Shown: positions 53,532 through 63,303, counted from the stretch's first letter. The stretch: 64,000 nucleotides of DNA from Methylocystis silviterrae (GCF_013350005.1 NZ_JABVWW010000002.1:124001-188000); one strand, 5' to 3'. Numbers and translations: made by a program. The notes: generated from the sequence alone by a model not told the origin.

Positions 53532-54169
53532 CAGGCGAACTTCCGCGTTGGAAAATTTGTGATGGCTGCGCCCGGCGGGACGCCGTTGGCAAGAAGCGCG
53601 GCGGCGCGTGGGAGAGACGAGGGGCCGGCGAGGAAGAGCGGCGTCTCATCGAGATAATCCGGAAGCGCCGAATCGACAACGCCCTTGCGCACAATCTCGC
53701 TCAGTAAGGCGCCTTCGCCGACATCGACGCTCTTGATAAGCGTCAGCGCGCAAGCGCCCATTTTTTTGGCAAGCCAGGCGGCGAGACTGTCGGAGGTGAC
53801 GTTCCAGGATGGCGCGATGTCATCGGCGGCGGCGACCATGGCGCTCGGCCGCCAAAGGGCGATTCGTCCTCGCGCCTGCGCCGCTGCGATTGCGTCACGA
53901 GAGCCCGCGACCTCCAGCGAGTCGTCACGGTTCGCGAGCGCCAACGCATATTGCTCCATCGCCAGAACCGCCATGGCGTGCGCGGTCTCATCGTCGTAGC
54001 CTAATGCCGGCTGCGCGGCGCGCACGGCGTCGGCGAAAGGTCCGCCGCCGGGAACGATCGTCAGCGGCCGCGGGTAGCGCTTCAGCGCCGCAAGCCAATC
54101 GGCGAGCTCCGGGGAAGCGTGCAGGCTCCCGCCGAGTTTAACGACGAGGGGCGCGCTACTTGACGGCAT
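53531..54169 (-). CDS. Amino acid kinase-fold protein (MfnE-like)
   Basis: A 212-aa protein with the amino-acid-kinase fold. LVVKLGGSLHASPELADWL is the N-terminal Gly-rich motif, LTIVPGGGPFADAVR the second, and CALTLIKSVDVGEGALLSE the nucleotide-site region. The archaeal relative MfnE phosphorylates aminomethylfuran-methyl phosphate to the diphosphate in methanofuran synthesis, which fits its place between the MfnB fusion and the flavoprotein. The start is ATG 54169 (MPSSSAPLVVK), overlapping the MfnB-FolB gene by 14 bp. The frame continues upstream inside that gene as a shadow. Confidence 0.82.
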   Translation of the reverse strand: MPSSSAPLVVKLGGSLHASPELADWLAALKRYPRPLTIVPGGGPFADAVRAAQPALGYDDETAHAMAVLAMEQYALALANRDDSLEVAGSRDAIAAAQARGRIALWRPSAMVAAADDIAPSWNVTSDSLAAWLAKKMGACALTLIKSVDVGEGALLSEIVRKGVVDSALPDYLDETPLFLAGPSSLPRAAALLANGVPPGAAITNFPTRKFA

Positions 54170-55301
54170 CGATGCGCATCGGCGCCGGCTGCAGGCGACG
54201 CGCCTCCTCATGGGCGCGCGCGCGGCGGATTTTCACGCCGACGGCGCCGGGCGCGACATCGAGCTTTTCGACCTGGACGGTTACGGCGCGCACGCGTTCA
54301 TGTAGCAGCACGCTTTCGGCGAGGCGCTCGGCGATCGTTTCGACCAGCTCGATATGGCCGCCGGCGAGGATCATTTTGATCGCGTCCATGATCACGTCAT
54401 AGGAGAAGATCGAGCGCATGTCGTCGGAGCCGTTGATGCGGGTCACGTCCGCTTCCACGTTGAACCGCACACGCTGCGTATGGCCGTGTTCGTGGGCGTA
54501 GGCGCCGATCTCGACGGGCGCGACATAATCTTTGAGAAACACGCAATCGGTGTCGTTCGCGCCGGCGGGCTCGATATAGCCGCGGCCGAGGAACGACCAG
54601 TGGGCGTGAAAATCGGCGTGCGCGCCTCGTGTCGAAGGGATCAGATCGCGGATCAGCGTCGTGGCGCGGGCGTCGATGGCGGCGCGCCGCTCGCCATGCG
54701 CGCAGAGCGCGCCGCGAAAGCCAAGAACATCCGCTCCGGTGACGAGCAGGCGCGGCACATCGGGAGGCTCCAATGCCCCAGCGAGTCCTGAGGCGAGCCC
54801 GAGCTCACGGCAGCGCGCGACGAATTCGGACAGCGCGCCGACGCTCATAAAGTCGACCAGTCGGCCTTTGCCTTTATGCGCGGTATCCAGCATCGCGCCA
54901 TGAAAGCCGGCGCCGGCCAGCGGCTCGAGAGTGTCGAATTCGGGGCCGAGATCGGCGAAGAGGACGGCGACGAGCCTTGTTTTTGCGGTCAGCGGCGCTA
55001 GCGCCTCGATGATCTCGACGGCGTCGGGCGTCGCCGGCAGGGCGAATTTGACATAATCGACGCCTGCCGCGACGACCTCTTCAAAGTCGCGGAGCGCATG
55101 CGCGACGTCGTGCGGCAGCTCGACGACGGCGCTGACCGGACGGCGGCCGTCGACGAAGGCGACGATCTCAGCGACGGTGTCCAGGGGTAGGGAGCCCAGC
55201 GCGCCGCGCGAGGGCGCCTTGCAGTCGATGATATCGGCGCCGCGCGAGAGGGCAATCTCCGCCTCTTCGCGGGAGAGAACGCTCGCCAACATCAGGGTCA
55301 T
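54156..55301 (-). CDS. MfnB-FolB fusion: furan-methyl-phosphate synthase + dihydroneopterin aldolase
   Basis: A 381-aa two-domain protein. Residues about 1-235 are the MfnB (DUF556) TIM barrel: MLASVLSREEAEIALSRGAD, IIDCKAPSRGALGSLPLDTV, YVKFALPATPD and GFHGAMLDTAHKGKGRL, with the active-site Lys residues. Residues about 250-370 are a dihydroneopterin aldolase: FLKDYVAPVEIGAYAHEHGH, FNVEADVT, IFSYDVIMDAIKMIL and HIELVETIAERLAE (catalytic Glu). It would thus serve methanofuran and pterin synthesis from one chain. The start is ATG 55301 (MTLMLASVL). It is the first gene of the leftward operon. Confidence 0.88.
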   Translation of the reverse strand: MTLMLASVLSREEAEIALSRGADIIDCKAPSRGALGSLPLDTVAEIVAFVDGRRPVSAVVELPHDVAHALRDFEEVVAAGVDYVKFALPATPDAVEIIEALAPLTAKTRLVAVLFADLGPEFDTLEPLAGAGFHGAMLDTAHKGKGRLVDFMSVGALSEFVARCRELGLASGLAGALEPPDVPRLLVTGADVLGFRGALCAHGERRAAIDARATTLIRDLIPSTRGAHADFHAHWSFLGRGYIEPAGANDTDCVFLKDYVAPVEIGAYAHEHGHTQRVRFNVEADVTRINGSDDMRSIFSYDVIMDAIKMILAGGHIELVETIAERLAESVLLHERVRAVTVQVEKLDVAPGAVGVKIRRARAHEEARRLQPAPMRIDAVK

Positions 55302-55480
55302 GAGTTCTTGGCTCCAGTCATTGCGCAACGCGCATCTGCGCGCTTGTGGAGCAAATTTTTACCGAATCCAAGTGGCCTCGCGCGCCTACCCTCCTGCTCG
55401 CGCTGGGCGCCGCCGGACCCTCGCGTCATTTTTTCGCAACCCCTGCCATGCGAACATGCTCCCCGAAACAGGAGAAGTCC

Positions 55481-56164
55481 GTGAAAATTCTCATCGTCCT
55501 CACCTCGCATGACAGGCTCGGCGACACAGGCCGAAAGACGGGCTTCTGGCTGGAAGAACTCGCTGCGCCCTATTACGTCTTTCTCGACGCCGGAGCCGAG
55601 ATCACGCTTGCCTCGCCCAAGGGCGGTCAGCCGCCGTTTGACCCAAAGAGCAATGAACCCGAATTTCAGACCGATCTCACCCGCCGGTTCCAAGCGGACG
55701 AGGCGGCCAAGGCGCGCCTCGCCGACACGGCGCGGCTCGATAGCGTCCGTCAGGACGATTTCGACTCGGTCTTCTATCCCGGCGGCCATGGGCCGATGTG
55801 GGACCTCGCCGAGGACCCGGATTCGATCAGGCTGATCGAATCCTTCATCCGCGCCGGCAAACCCATCGCGCTCGTGTGCCACGCGCCGGGCGTGCTGCGC
55901 CATGTCAAAGGTCCCGACGGCCGGGCGCTGGTCGCGGGCAAGACGGTGACAGGGTTCACCAATGGCGAGGAGGAGGCGGTTGGCCTCACCCACGTCGTTC
56001 CGTTCCTTGTCGAGGACGAGCTCCAGGCGAAGGGCGGGCGCTTCTCGAAGGCGGCGGACTGGGCCCCGTATGTCGTCCGCGACGGCCAGTTGATCACGGG
56101 CCAGAACCCGGCTTCCTCCGGTCCGGCGGCCCGCAAGCTTGTGGAGGAGCTTACAAAAGCGTGA
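55481..56164 (+). CDS. DJ-1/PfpI (Hsp31-like) family protein
   Basis: A 227-aa protein with the type-1 glutamine-amidotransferase fold. The nucleophilic-elbow Cys133 is in IALVCHAPGVLRHV, with His134 next to it, and FYPGGHGPMWDL and WLEELAAPYYVF (acidic partner) are conserved. Hsp31-type proteins act as glyoxalase III, deglycase or chaperone. It starts at GTG 55481, with AGGAGAAG 7 bp before it; the frame upstream is a shadow. It diverges from the H4MPT operon by about 180 bp, and an aldehyde-protection role in this setting is inference. Confidence 0.87.
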   Translation: MKILIVLTSHDRLGDTGRKTGFWLEELAAPYYVFLDAGAEITLASPKGGQPPFDPKSNEPEFQTDLTRRFQADEAAKARLADTARLDSVRQDDFDSVFYPGGHGPMWDLAEDPDSIRLIESFIRAGKPIALVCHAPGVLRHVKGPDGRALVAGKTVTGFTNGEEEAVGLTHVVPFLVEDELQAKGGRFSKAADWAPYVVRDGQLITGQNPASSGPAARKLVEELTKA

Positions 56165-56215
56165 GACCCGGCTCTCTCGGCGATGTCGCGGCGCGGGCGA
56201 AACGGGCGGCGCGGC

Positions 56216-57532
56216 TCATTCCACCACCGAGCCGTTGGCGGCGAGCACCGAGGCGGCAAGATAGAGCGAACCGGCGATGAGCACGCGCGGCGGCGCGTCG
56301 AAGCTGCGCGTCGAAAGGATCGCGAGCGCCTCCTCGACGCCACCTGCTGCGGCGCCGGGCATCCCCTCAGCCCTGGCGAGGTTCGCGACCTCCTCGGGCG
56401 GCCAGCTCTTATGCTCGCCCTCGACCGGCACCGCGACGACCTCGCGCGCCAGTCCGACGAAATGCTTGAGCAGCGCGCGAATGTCCTTGGTCGTCTGCGC
56501 GCCGCAGATCAGCGCCAGCGGGCGCGGCGCCTTGTCGTGGAACTCCGCCATCGCCTCGGCCAGAACGCGGCCGCCGTCCTCATTATGGCCGCCGTCGAGC
56601 CACACCTCGGCGCCGGGCGGCGCGAGATCGACGATGCGCCCGCGTATGAGCCTTTGCAGCCGCGCCGGCCATTCGGCGCGCGTCAGCCCCGCTTCAATCG
56701 CCGCGGCCGGAAGCTCCGGGGCGACGGCGCGCAGGGCGGCGATCGCGCCGGCGGCGTTTTCATGCTGGTGGCGTCCGGCGAGCCGCGGCAGCGGCAGATC
56801 GAGCAAACCGCGCTCGTCCTCATAAACGAGGCGCCCGTTCTCGTTGCAGATATGGAAGTCCCGCCCGGCGACGATCGTCGGCGCGCCGACGCGTCGCGCC
56901 TCTCGCTCCAGCGCCCTCGCCACGGGCTCCGACTGGAAGCCGATCACGGCCGGCGCGCCCTTCTTAAATATTCCGGCCTTCTCATGGGCGATCTTTTCGA
57001 CCGTATCGCCGAGAAATTCGAGATGGTCGAGGGAGATCGAGGTGATGATGGCGCATTTGGGCTGCGAGATGACATTGGTGGCGTCATAGCGCCCGCCAAG
57101 GCCCGTTTCGAGCAGCAGCCAGTCGGCCGGCGCTTCGGCGAAGAGCAAAAAGGCCGCCGCCGTCGTGATCTCGAAGAAGGTGATCGGCTGCCCCGCGTTC
57201 GCCTGTTCGCAGCGTGCGAGTGCCGCGTTCAGACGCTCGTCGTCGACAAGCGTTCCGCCGCCGTCGGCGCCGAGACGAATCCGCTCATTGAAGCGCAGGA
57301 GGTGAGGGGACGTATAGACATGCACGCGCTTGCCGGCGGCTTCGAGCATGGCGCGCAGAAAGGCGATCGTCGAGCCTTTGCCGTTGGTTCCGGCGACGTG
57401 AATGACGGGCGGCAGTCTGAGCTCCGGTCGTCCGAGCGCGGCGAGCAGCCGCTCCGTGCGCCCCAGCGACAGATCAATCTTCTTTGGATGAAGCGTGAGC
57501 AGTCGCGACAGGATCGCGTCATGCTGATCCAT
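56216..57532 (-). CDS. folC: Folylpolyglutamate synthase/dihydrofolate synthase
   Basis: Adds glutamate to dihydropteroate and folates. The 438-aa protein is a Mur-ligase fold with the ATP P-loop VAGTNGKGSTIAFLRAML, ETGLGGRYDATNVI, ITSISLDHLEFLGDTVE and the C-terminal WLDGGHNEDGG. The start is ATG 57532 (MDQHDAILSRL). The open frame upstream overlaps accD. It is the third gene of trpA-accD-folC, an order usual in alphaproteobacteria. It serves the folate branch, distinct from the H4MPT cluster next to it. Confidence 0.95.
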   Translation of the reverse strand: MDQHDAILSRLLTLHPKKIDLSLGRTERLLAALGRPELRLPPVIHVAGTNGKGSTIAFLRAMLEAAGKRVHVYTSPHLLRFNERIRLGADGGGTLVDDERLNAALARCEQANAGQPITFFEITTAAAFLLFAEAPADWLLLETGLGGRYDATNVISQPKCAIITSISLDHLEFLGDTVEKIAHEKAGIFKKGAPAVIGFQSEPVARALEREARRVGAPTIVAGRDFHICNENGRLVYEDERGLLDLPLPRLAGRHQHENAAGAIAALRAVAPELPAAAIEAGLTRAEWPARLQRLIRGRIVDLAPPGAEVWLDGGHNEDGGRVLAEAMAEFHDKAPRPLALICGAQTTKDIRALLKHFVGLAREVVAVPVEGEHKSWPPEEVANLARAEGMPGAAAGGVEEALAILSTRSFDAPPRVLIAGSLYLAASVLAANGSVVE

Positions 57533-57552
57533 TGCGGCTGCGCCTCGCGATA

Positions 57553-58419
57553 TCAGGCGGCGGCGCGGCGCGGCGGCGACTTGGTCAAGAGACCGCACAG
57601 GCGCGCCAGCGTCTCGCGCAGCTCCTGACGCGGCACCACCATATCGACCATGCCGTGATCGCGTAGATATTCGGCGCGCTGGAAGCCTTCGGGAAGCTTC
57701 TCGCGGATCGTCTGCTCAATGACGCGTGCGCCGGCGAAGCCGATGATCGCGCCGGGCTCGGCGATCTGCACGTCGCCGAGCATGGCGTAGGACGCGGTGA
57801 CGCCGCCCGTCGTCGGATTGGTCAGCACGACGATATAGGGCAGGCGCGCCTCGCGCAGGCGCTGCACGGCAATGGTCGTGCGCGGCATCTGCATGAGCGA
57901 GAACATGCCCTCCTGCATGCGCGCGCCGCCCGACGCCGTGAAGATCACAAAAGGCGTGCGCTTGGCGAGCGCATATTCGCAGCCGGCGATGATCGCCTCG
58001 CCGGCGGCCATGCCAAGCGAGCCGCCCAGGAATTCGAAATCCTGAACGGCCACGGTGACCGGCGAGCCTTCGAGATTGCCGAAGGCGATCGTCACGGCGT
58101 CCGCCATGCCGGTTTTGACTCGATATTCCTTCAGCTTGTCGACGTAACGCTTGATGTCGCGAAACTTGAGCGGATCCAAGGGCGCTTCCGGCGTCGGAAT
58201 CAGCTCGCATTCGGCGCCGTCGAAAAGACTGGCGAGCCGAGTCTCGACCGGACAGCGCATGTGGTAGCCCGAACCGGGCACGACATAAAGATTGGCCTCG
58301 ATGTCCTTGTGGAAGACGAGTTGGCCGCTCTCGGGACATTTCACCCAGAGATTTTCCGGCGCTTCACGCTTGATCAGCGCCTTGATCTTCGGCGGGACGA
58401 CGTTCGAATACCAATTCAT
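57553..58419 (-). CDS. accD: Acetyl-CoA carboxylase carboxyltransferase subunit beta
   Basis: Transfers carboxyl from biotin to acetyl-CoA with AccA for fatty acid synthesis. The 288-aa crotonase-fold protein has [20 protein letters not shown] and [20 protein letters not shown], followed by [18 protein letters not shown]. The N-terminal zinc ribbon is degenerate: Cys28 remains (VKCPESG), while positions equivalent to the other three Cys are Ser31, Val47 and Ser50. This loss is found in related alphaproteobacteria. ATG 58419 overlaps the trpA stop by 4 bp, and folC follows 20 bp downstream. Confidence 0.95.
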   Translation of the reverse strand: MNWYSNVVPPKIKALIKREAPENLWVKCPESGQLVFHKDIEANLYVVPGSGYHMRCPVETRLASLFDGAECELIPTPEAPLDPLKFRDIKRYVDKLKEYRVKTGMADAVTIAFGNLEGSPVTVAVQDFEFLGGSLGMAAGEAIIAGCEYALAKRTPFVIFTASGGARMQEGMFSLMQMPRTTIAVQRLREARLPYIVVLTNPTTGGVTASYAMLGDVQIAEPGAIIGFAGARVIEQTIREKLPEGFQRAEYLRDHGMVDMVVPRQELRETLARLCGLLTKSPPRRAAA

Positions 58420-59282
58420 GACACGAGCCTCGCCAGCCAACTCATAAAGCCGCCCTTAGGGCGAGCGTCGCGCACGCCTTCGGCGATGGACGCGACGAGC
58501 CCGGTCACAGCGCCAACGCTCGAAGGTCCGGCGCGGCCTTCCGCGTCGAGCGAGGCCTTAAGCGCTTGGACCAGCGCCGTGCCGACCACGACGCCATCGG
58601 CGTTACGGGCGAGTTCGGCGGCGTTCTCCGCATTTTTGACGCCAAATCCGACGGCGATCGGCAGCGCCGTGTGCCGCTTGATGCGCGCAACCGCCTGACT
58701 GACGCCGGCGTAGTCGGCAAGCGCCGCGCCGGTGATGCCGGTAAGCGACACATAGTAGACGAAGCCGCTTGTATTTTCGAGCACCTTGGGAAGCCGCTTG
58801 TCATCGGTCGTCGGCGTGGCCAGGCGAATGAAGTTCAGCCCAGCGCTGCGGGCGGGAACGCAGAGTTCGGCGTCTTCTTCGGGCGGTAGGTCCACGACGA
58901 TCAGGCCATCGACGCCGGCGGCCCGGGCGTCCCGTAGAAAGGCGTCGACGCCATACACATAGATCGGATTGTAATAACCCATCAACACGATCGGCGTGGC
59001 GTTGTCTCCGGCGCGGAAGTCGGCGACGAGCTTCAAGGTCTTCTTGAGCGTGGTTCCCGCCTTGAGCGCTCGCAGGCCCGCCGCCTGGATCGCCGGCCCA
59101 TCCGCCATCGGATCGGTGAAAGGCATGCCGACCTCGATGACGTCCGCGCCGGCGCCGGGCAGGCCACGCAAAATGTCGAGCGACGTCGCGAGATCCGGGT
59201 CGCCGGCCATCACAAAGGTCACGAGGGCGGCGCGCCCTTCCTTCTTGAGGGCGGCGAAGCGATCATCGATGCGGGTGGGCAT
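58416..59282 (-). CDS. trpA: Tryptophan synthase alpha chain
   Basis: Splits indole-3-glycerol phosphate and passes indole to TrpB. The 288-aa TIM barrel has catalytic Glu50 and Asp61 in [20 protein letters not shown], with [37 protein letters not shown] and [14 protein letters not shown] following. The start is ATG 59282 ([20 protein letters not shown]); the upstream frame is not conserved. trpB is not seen upstream within the window, since kup lies there, so trpA is separated from the rest of its operon. It overlaps accD (ATGA). Confidence 0.96.
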   Translation of the reverse strand: MPTRIDDRFAALKKEGRAALVTFVMAGDPDLATSLDILRGLPGAGADVIEVGMPFTDPMADGPAIQAAGLRALKAGTTLKKTLKLVADFRAGDNATPIVLMGYYNPIYVYGVDAFLRDARAAGVDGLIVVDLPPEEDAELCVPARSAGLNFIRLATPTTDDKRLPKVLENTSGFVYYVSLTGITGAALADYAGVSQAVARIKRHTALPIAVGFGVKNAENAAELARNADGVVVGTALVQALKASLDAEGRAGPSSVGAVTGLVASIAEGVRDARPKGGFMSWLARLVS

Positions 59283-59430
59283 AAGCGACAGACGTCCTTC
59301 GTAAGGCGGTGAAATCTTCAAAAAGCCCTTTCGACCGGGCGCCGCCGGACCCTTTCGGCTCTTACGCGAGCCCCGCAGGCCGCCGTTGCTTAGGGCCTGG
59401 GCCCCGTCCCGTCCACTGTTTTCGCGCGCT

Positions 59431-61362
59431 CTAAATCGTCACTTGCGCGCCCAATTCCACGACGCGGTCGGAGGGGATTGAGAAGAAGTCCGTCGCATTG
59501 GCGGCCTGGCGGGTCAGCGCGACATAGAGCTTGTCCTGCCAGACGGGCATTTCGGAGGAGGGGCTTTCCTTGATCGAGCGCCGGCCCAGGAAGAAGCTGG
59601 TGGTCATGATGTCGTATTTGAACCCGGCCTTGCGCATGGCGGCGAGCGCGGCCGGAACGCGTGGACTTTCCATGAAGCCATAGTGCAGCGTCGCGCGGTA
59701 GAAGTCGTCGCTGAGCTTATCGATTTCAAAGCGCTTGCCGGGCGCGACGCGCGGCCGGTCTTCGGTCTTCACGCAGATCACCAGCACGCGCTCGTGCAGA
59801 ACCTTGTTGTGCTTGAGATTGTGCATCAGCGCGGTCGGGGCGACAGCCGGATCGCTGGTCAGAAAGATCGCCGTGCCGGGCACGCGCGTCGGCTTCGACT
59901 TCTGCAGCATCGCGATGAGCTCCATCATCGGAATGGAGTCGCGATGGGTTTTCTCGGCGAGAAGACGCGTGCCGCGCGTCCAGGTCCACATGATGATCAT
60001 GACGCAGCCGCCGAGCGCGAGCGGCACCCAGCCGCCGTCTTTGACCTTCATCAGATTGGCGGCCAGAAAGGCGAATTCGACGACCAGAAAAGAGGCCGCG
60101 AAGAGGATCGATACGAATAGCGGCCAGCCCCATTTGCGCCAAGCGACGATGAACAGCAGCGACGTCGAAAGCACCATGGTGCCGGTGACCGCGATGCCAT
60201 AGGCGGACGCAAGCGCCGATGAGCTCTTAAAGGCGATGACGAGCAGCACCACGCCGATGAGCAGCAGCCGGTTGATGCGGCCAATATAGATCTGGCCCTC
60301 CTGCGACGCCGACGTATGCGTGACTTCGAGTCGCGGAATGAGGCCGAGCTGAATGGCTTGCCGCGCCAGCGAGAAGGCTCCAGTAATCACCGCTTGCGCG
60401 GCGATTGTCGTGGCCAGCGTCGAAAGGACGACAAGCGGCAAAAGCGCCCAGTCCGGCGCCAGCAGGAAGAACGGGTTGCCGACGGCTTCGGGGCGCGACA
60501 ACACGAGCGCGCCCTGACCAAGATAATTGAGCAGCAGCGCCGGCAACACGAATCCGAGCCAGGCCGTACGGATCGGCCCGCGGCCGAAATGACCCATGTC
60601 GGCGTAAAGCGCCTCGACGCCGGTGACCGCGAGGAAAACCGAGCCGAGGACGGCGAAGCCGAGCCAGCCGTGGGTTACGAGAAAAGCGATGCCTTGCCGC
60701 GGATCGAAACTGCGCAACACCTGGGGCGCTTCGGGAATATGCATCGCGCCCAACACGCCAATGGTCAGGAAAAAGGCGATCATAATGGGCCCGAAGAAGG
60801 CCGCCACCCGCGCCGTTCCGTGACTTTGCACCCAAAACAGCGTGACAAGGATGAAGATGGTGATCGGCAGGACGAATTCGCTGAAGCGGTGAGTGACGAG
60901 CTCCAGGCCCTCAATGGCGGACATCACCGAGATCGCCGGCGTAATGATCGCCTCGCCAGCGAAGAGCGCCGCGCCCGCGACGCCGAGCAGAAAGGCGACT
61001 TTCGTGCGCCGGCCCATGGCGGTCTGCGCCAGGGCCATCAGAGAAAGAATGCCGCCTTCGCCGCGGTTGTCCGCGCGCATGACGAAGATGATGTATTTGA
61101 TCGTCACCGTGAAAATCAGCGCAAATATGAGCAGCGAAATGGCGCCGACGACCGAATCTTCCGTCAGCGCGTCATGCTCCACCTGATGGGCGAGCGACTC
61201 GCGCAGCGCATACAGCGGGCTGGTGCCGATGTCGCCATAGACGACGCCGATCGATCCGATGATGAGGCCGACGAGCCCGCCCTTCGCACGCTCGTCTCCG
61301 TGTTGCGCAGCATGTGTCCCATCGCCGCCGGAGGCGGGGCCGGCGTCGGATCGCTGCATCAT
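59431..61362 (-). CDS. kup: KUP-family potassium uptake protein
   Basis: A 643-aa inner-membrane K+/H+ symporter. About 12 hydrophobic helices cover residues 30-460 ([20 protein letters not shown] is the first conserved loop, then [15 protein letters not shown] and [20 protein letters not shown]). The C-terminal domain (about 470-643) is soluble and ends with [11 protein letters not shown]. An N-terminal polar extension rich in Asp/Gly/His (about 1-25) precedes the first helix. It is encoded as a single gene, followed at 59283-59430 by about 150 bp before the trpA operon. No K+ regulator gene is adjacent. Confidence 0.95.
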   Translation of the reverse strand: MMQRSDAGPASGGDGTHAAQHGDERAKGGLVGLIIGSIGVVYGDIGTSPLYALRESLAHQVEHDALTEDSVVGAISLLIFALIFTVTIKYIIFVMRADNRGEGGILSLMALAQTAMGRRTKVAFLLGVAGAALFAGEAIITPAISVMSAIEGLELVTHRFSEFVLPITIFILVTLFWVQSHGTARVAAFFGPIMIAFFLTIGVLGAMHIPEAPQVLRSFDPRQGIAFLVTHGWLGFAVLGSVFLAVTGVEALYADMGHFGRGPIRTAWLGFVLPALLLNYLGQGALVLSRPEAVGNPFFLLAPDWALLPLVVLSTLATTIAAQAVITGAFSLARQAIQLGLIPRLEVTHTSASQEGQIYIGRINRLLLIGVVLLVIAFKSSSALASAYGIAVTGTMVLSTSLLFIVAWRKWGWPLFVSILFAASFLVVEFAFLAANLMKVKDGGWVPLALGGCVMIIMWTWTRGTRLLAEKTHRDSIPMMELIAMLQKSKPTRVPGTAIFLTSDPAVAPTALMHNLKHNKVLHERVLVICVKTEDRPRVAPGKRFEIDKLSDDFYRATLHYGFMESPRVPAALAAMRKAGFKYDIMTTSFFLGRRSIKESPSSEMPVWQDKLYVALTRQAANATDFFSIPSDRVVELGAQVTI

Positions 61363-61690
61363 GGGAGGTTTCCTTTGAGAGGAGCGCGCCGCGCCTCTTG
61401 TCGACGGTCTCGGAAGAGGGCGCTCGCCCGGGGCGAGAACGAGGGCGCCAAGACTTCCTCACTCCTTCGGCGTGGGTCCGCCGATACGGTGCGGCGATAT
61501 ACGCGGTTTCGCGCACAAAGAGAAGTCACGGTTGCGGCGCGATATTGGCGCGCCAGACTTTTGACGCCCTCGGGATGGCGTTCGCGACGGTCGGAATTGT
61601 AACGTAGACCCGGCGGCGTCGTGGTCGCCGGCTGGACACAGCCCGTCCTTTTCATAGCTAATCCCCGACGTCAGCTTTGTAGGAGGCCTC
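61363..61690. other. Divergent promoter region of kup and the dienelactone hydrolase
   Basis: 328 bp without a convincing gene. A short hairpin CTCGCC-CGG-GGCGAG lies near 61421. The GTAGGAGG ribosome-binding site of the plus-strand gene is at 61679-61686. No repeat or RNA was recognised. Confidence 0.5.
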
Positions 61691-62488
61691 GTGACCTTGC
61701 CGTCGAACGACCCCGCCCGGTTCGCCCAAGCGGCGGGCGCGCCCGCGCCCAGCGCCATCGCCACGGGCGTGGAGGGGCTTGAGGCCGGCATGACGACGCT
61801 GCCCGGCGGCGCGCCGGCCTATATCGCCCGCCCGCGGACCGGCGGCGATTTCCCGATTATTCTCGTGGCGCAGGAAATCTTTGGCCTGCACGAACATATC
61901 CGCGACATCGTGCGGCGGTTCGCGAAGCTCGGGTTTCTCGCCATCGCGCCCGACTTCCTCATTCGCTACGGGGACCCGCAGGAAGCGCCAGACATAGAGG
62001 CGATTCGCGCCATCGTCGCCAAGGTTCCCGACGCCGAGACGATGGAGATATTCGATCAGGCGCTCGCTTACGCTGCGAGGAGAGGCGGCGACGCCGGACG
62101 CGCGGCGATCACCGGATTTTGCTGGGGCGGGCGCATCGCTTGGCTCTATGCCGCGCATCATCCCCGGCTCCTCGCCTGCATTCCCTGGTACGGGCGGCTT
62201 GATGGGCCGCATACGCCGGCGCAGCCGCGCTGGCCGATCGACATCGCGGGGGAGCTGAAAACGCCGACGCTGGGGCTGTACGGCGGCGCCGATCCGAGCA
62301 TTCCCGCCGAACTCATCGAGACCATGCGCGAGCGCCTGCAGAAGGCGCGGGCGCCCGCCGAGATCATCGTCTATGCCGACGCGCCGCATGCGTTCTTCGC
62401 CGACTATCGCGACAGCTATCGGCCAGACGCCGCCAGCGACGCCTGGGAAAAGGCGTTGGCCTTCCTGCGCGCGAAGGGCGTCGGGTAA
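61691..62488 (+). CDS. Dienelactone hydrolase family protein
   Basis: A 265-aa alpha/beta hydrolase. Catalytic Cys144 is in ITGFCWGGRIAWLYA, with the acid near GLYGGADPSIP and the His in YADAPHAFFADYR. This is the Cys-nucleophile DLH type. FPIILVAQEIFGLHEHIRDI and GFLAIAPDFLIRYGDP are also typical. It starts at GTG 61691 behind a strong GGAGG. The N-terminal 30 residues are Ala/Pro-rich and are not a convincing signal peptide. The family includes carboxymethylenebutenolidases and general esterases; the substrate is not clear. It converges on the cyclase-family gene, 5 bp apart. Confidence 0.88.
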   Translation: MTLPSNDPARFAQAAGAPAPSAIATGVEGLEAGMTTLPGGAPAYIARPRTGGDFPIILVAQEIFGLHEHIRDIVRRFAKLGFLAIAPDFLIRYGDPQEAPDIEAIRAIVAKVPDAETMEIFDQALAYAARRGGDAGRAAITGFCWGGRIAWLYAAHHPRLLACIPWYGRLDGPHTPAQPRWPIDIAGELKTPTLGLYGGADPSIPAELIETMRERLQKARAPAEIIVYADAPHAFFADYRDSYRPDAASDAWEKALAFLRAKGVG

Positions 62489-62493
62489 CCGCG

Positions 62494-63303
62494 TTACCGC
62501 GGGACGAGCGCGATGATGCGGGCGGGGCCGCCCGAGCCTTTTTCGATCTTCATCGGCAAGGCGACGAGAATCGCGCCCGTTGGGGGCAGCTGGTCGAGGC
62601 TGGTGAGATTCTCGAGCCCGCCGATATTTGCGGCGCCAATGATCCGGTGCACCAAAAAATCCTGCGACGGCCCGTTGTCCACGCTCGCCGTGTCGACGCC
62701 GATGAGGTTCGGGCGGCGCTCTTTCGCGAGCCAGGCCGCCGCTTCAGGCCCGAAAGACGGGAAATGGAGATGTGTGGCGTCGCCCGGCGTGTCGTCGCCG
62801 AGATAGGCCTTCTTGTCGGGCCAGCGCGCGCTCCATCCGGTGCGCAGCAGCACGATCGCTTTGTCGGGTATGCGGCCATGCGCCGCCTCCCAGGCGGCGA
62901 TGTCTTCGATCGTCAGCACATAGTCCGGGTTCGCCGCGGCCTTCGCGGCGACGTCAATGACGATCGCCGGCCCGACGAAGCGCTCGACCGGGATCTCGGC
63001 GTTGGTCCATCGACCCTCGGCGAAGTGCATCGGCGCGTCGAGATGGGTGCCGCCATGCTCGGGCGAACAAAAGGCGTTGGCGAAATAGAAGAAGCCTGCC
63101 TTGGTCGGCCCCTTGTGCAGCACTCTGAGCTCGAAACCCGACGGCGAGGTCGGCCAATAGACGGTTTCGGCGTTGAAGGCGTGACTGAGGTCGACGACCT
63201 TGCTCGACGAGAGATCGAGGCTCTGAGCTTGCGCCAATTCGAGTCGGGCGGCGGAGAACGTCAGACAGAGAAACAGAGCGCCTAACGCTATTTGTTTTTT
63301 CAT
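62494..63303 (-). CDS. Secreted cyclase (kynurenine formamidase-like) family protein
   Basis: A 269-aa protein of the metal-dependent cyclase family, with a signal peptide from ATG 63303 (MKKQIALGALFLCLTFSAAR, cut near AQAQS). VDLSHAFNAETVYWP opens the domain and HGGTHLDAPMHFAEGRW is the zinc-binding HxGTHxDxPxHF signature. VLLRTGWSARWPDK and LIGVDTASVDNG follow. A periplasmic amidase or lactonase is likely, with the substrate unknown. The frame is open 38 codons upstream, but the signal peptide sets the start. It is followed convergently by the dienelactone hydrolase gene. Confidence 0.87.
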   Translation of the reverse strand: MKKQIALGALFLCLTFSAARLELAQAQSLDLSSSKVVDLSHAFNAETVYWPTSPSGFELRVLHKGPTKAGFFYFANAFCSPEHGGTHLDAPMHFAEGRWTNAEIPVERFVGPAIVIDVAAKAAANPDYVLTIEDIAAWEAAHGRIPDKAIVLLRTGWSARWPDKKAYLGDDTPGDATHLHFPSFGPEAAAWLAKERRPNLIGVDTASVDNGPSQDFLVHRIIGAANIGGLENLTSLDQLPPTGAILVALPMKIEKGSGGPARIIALVPR

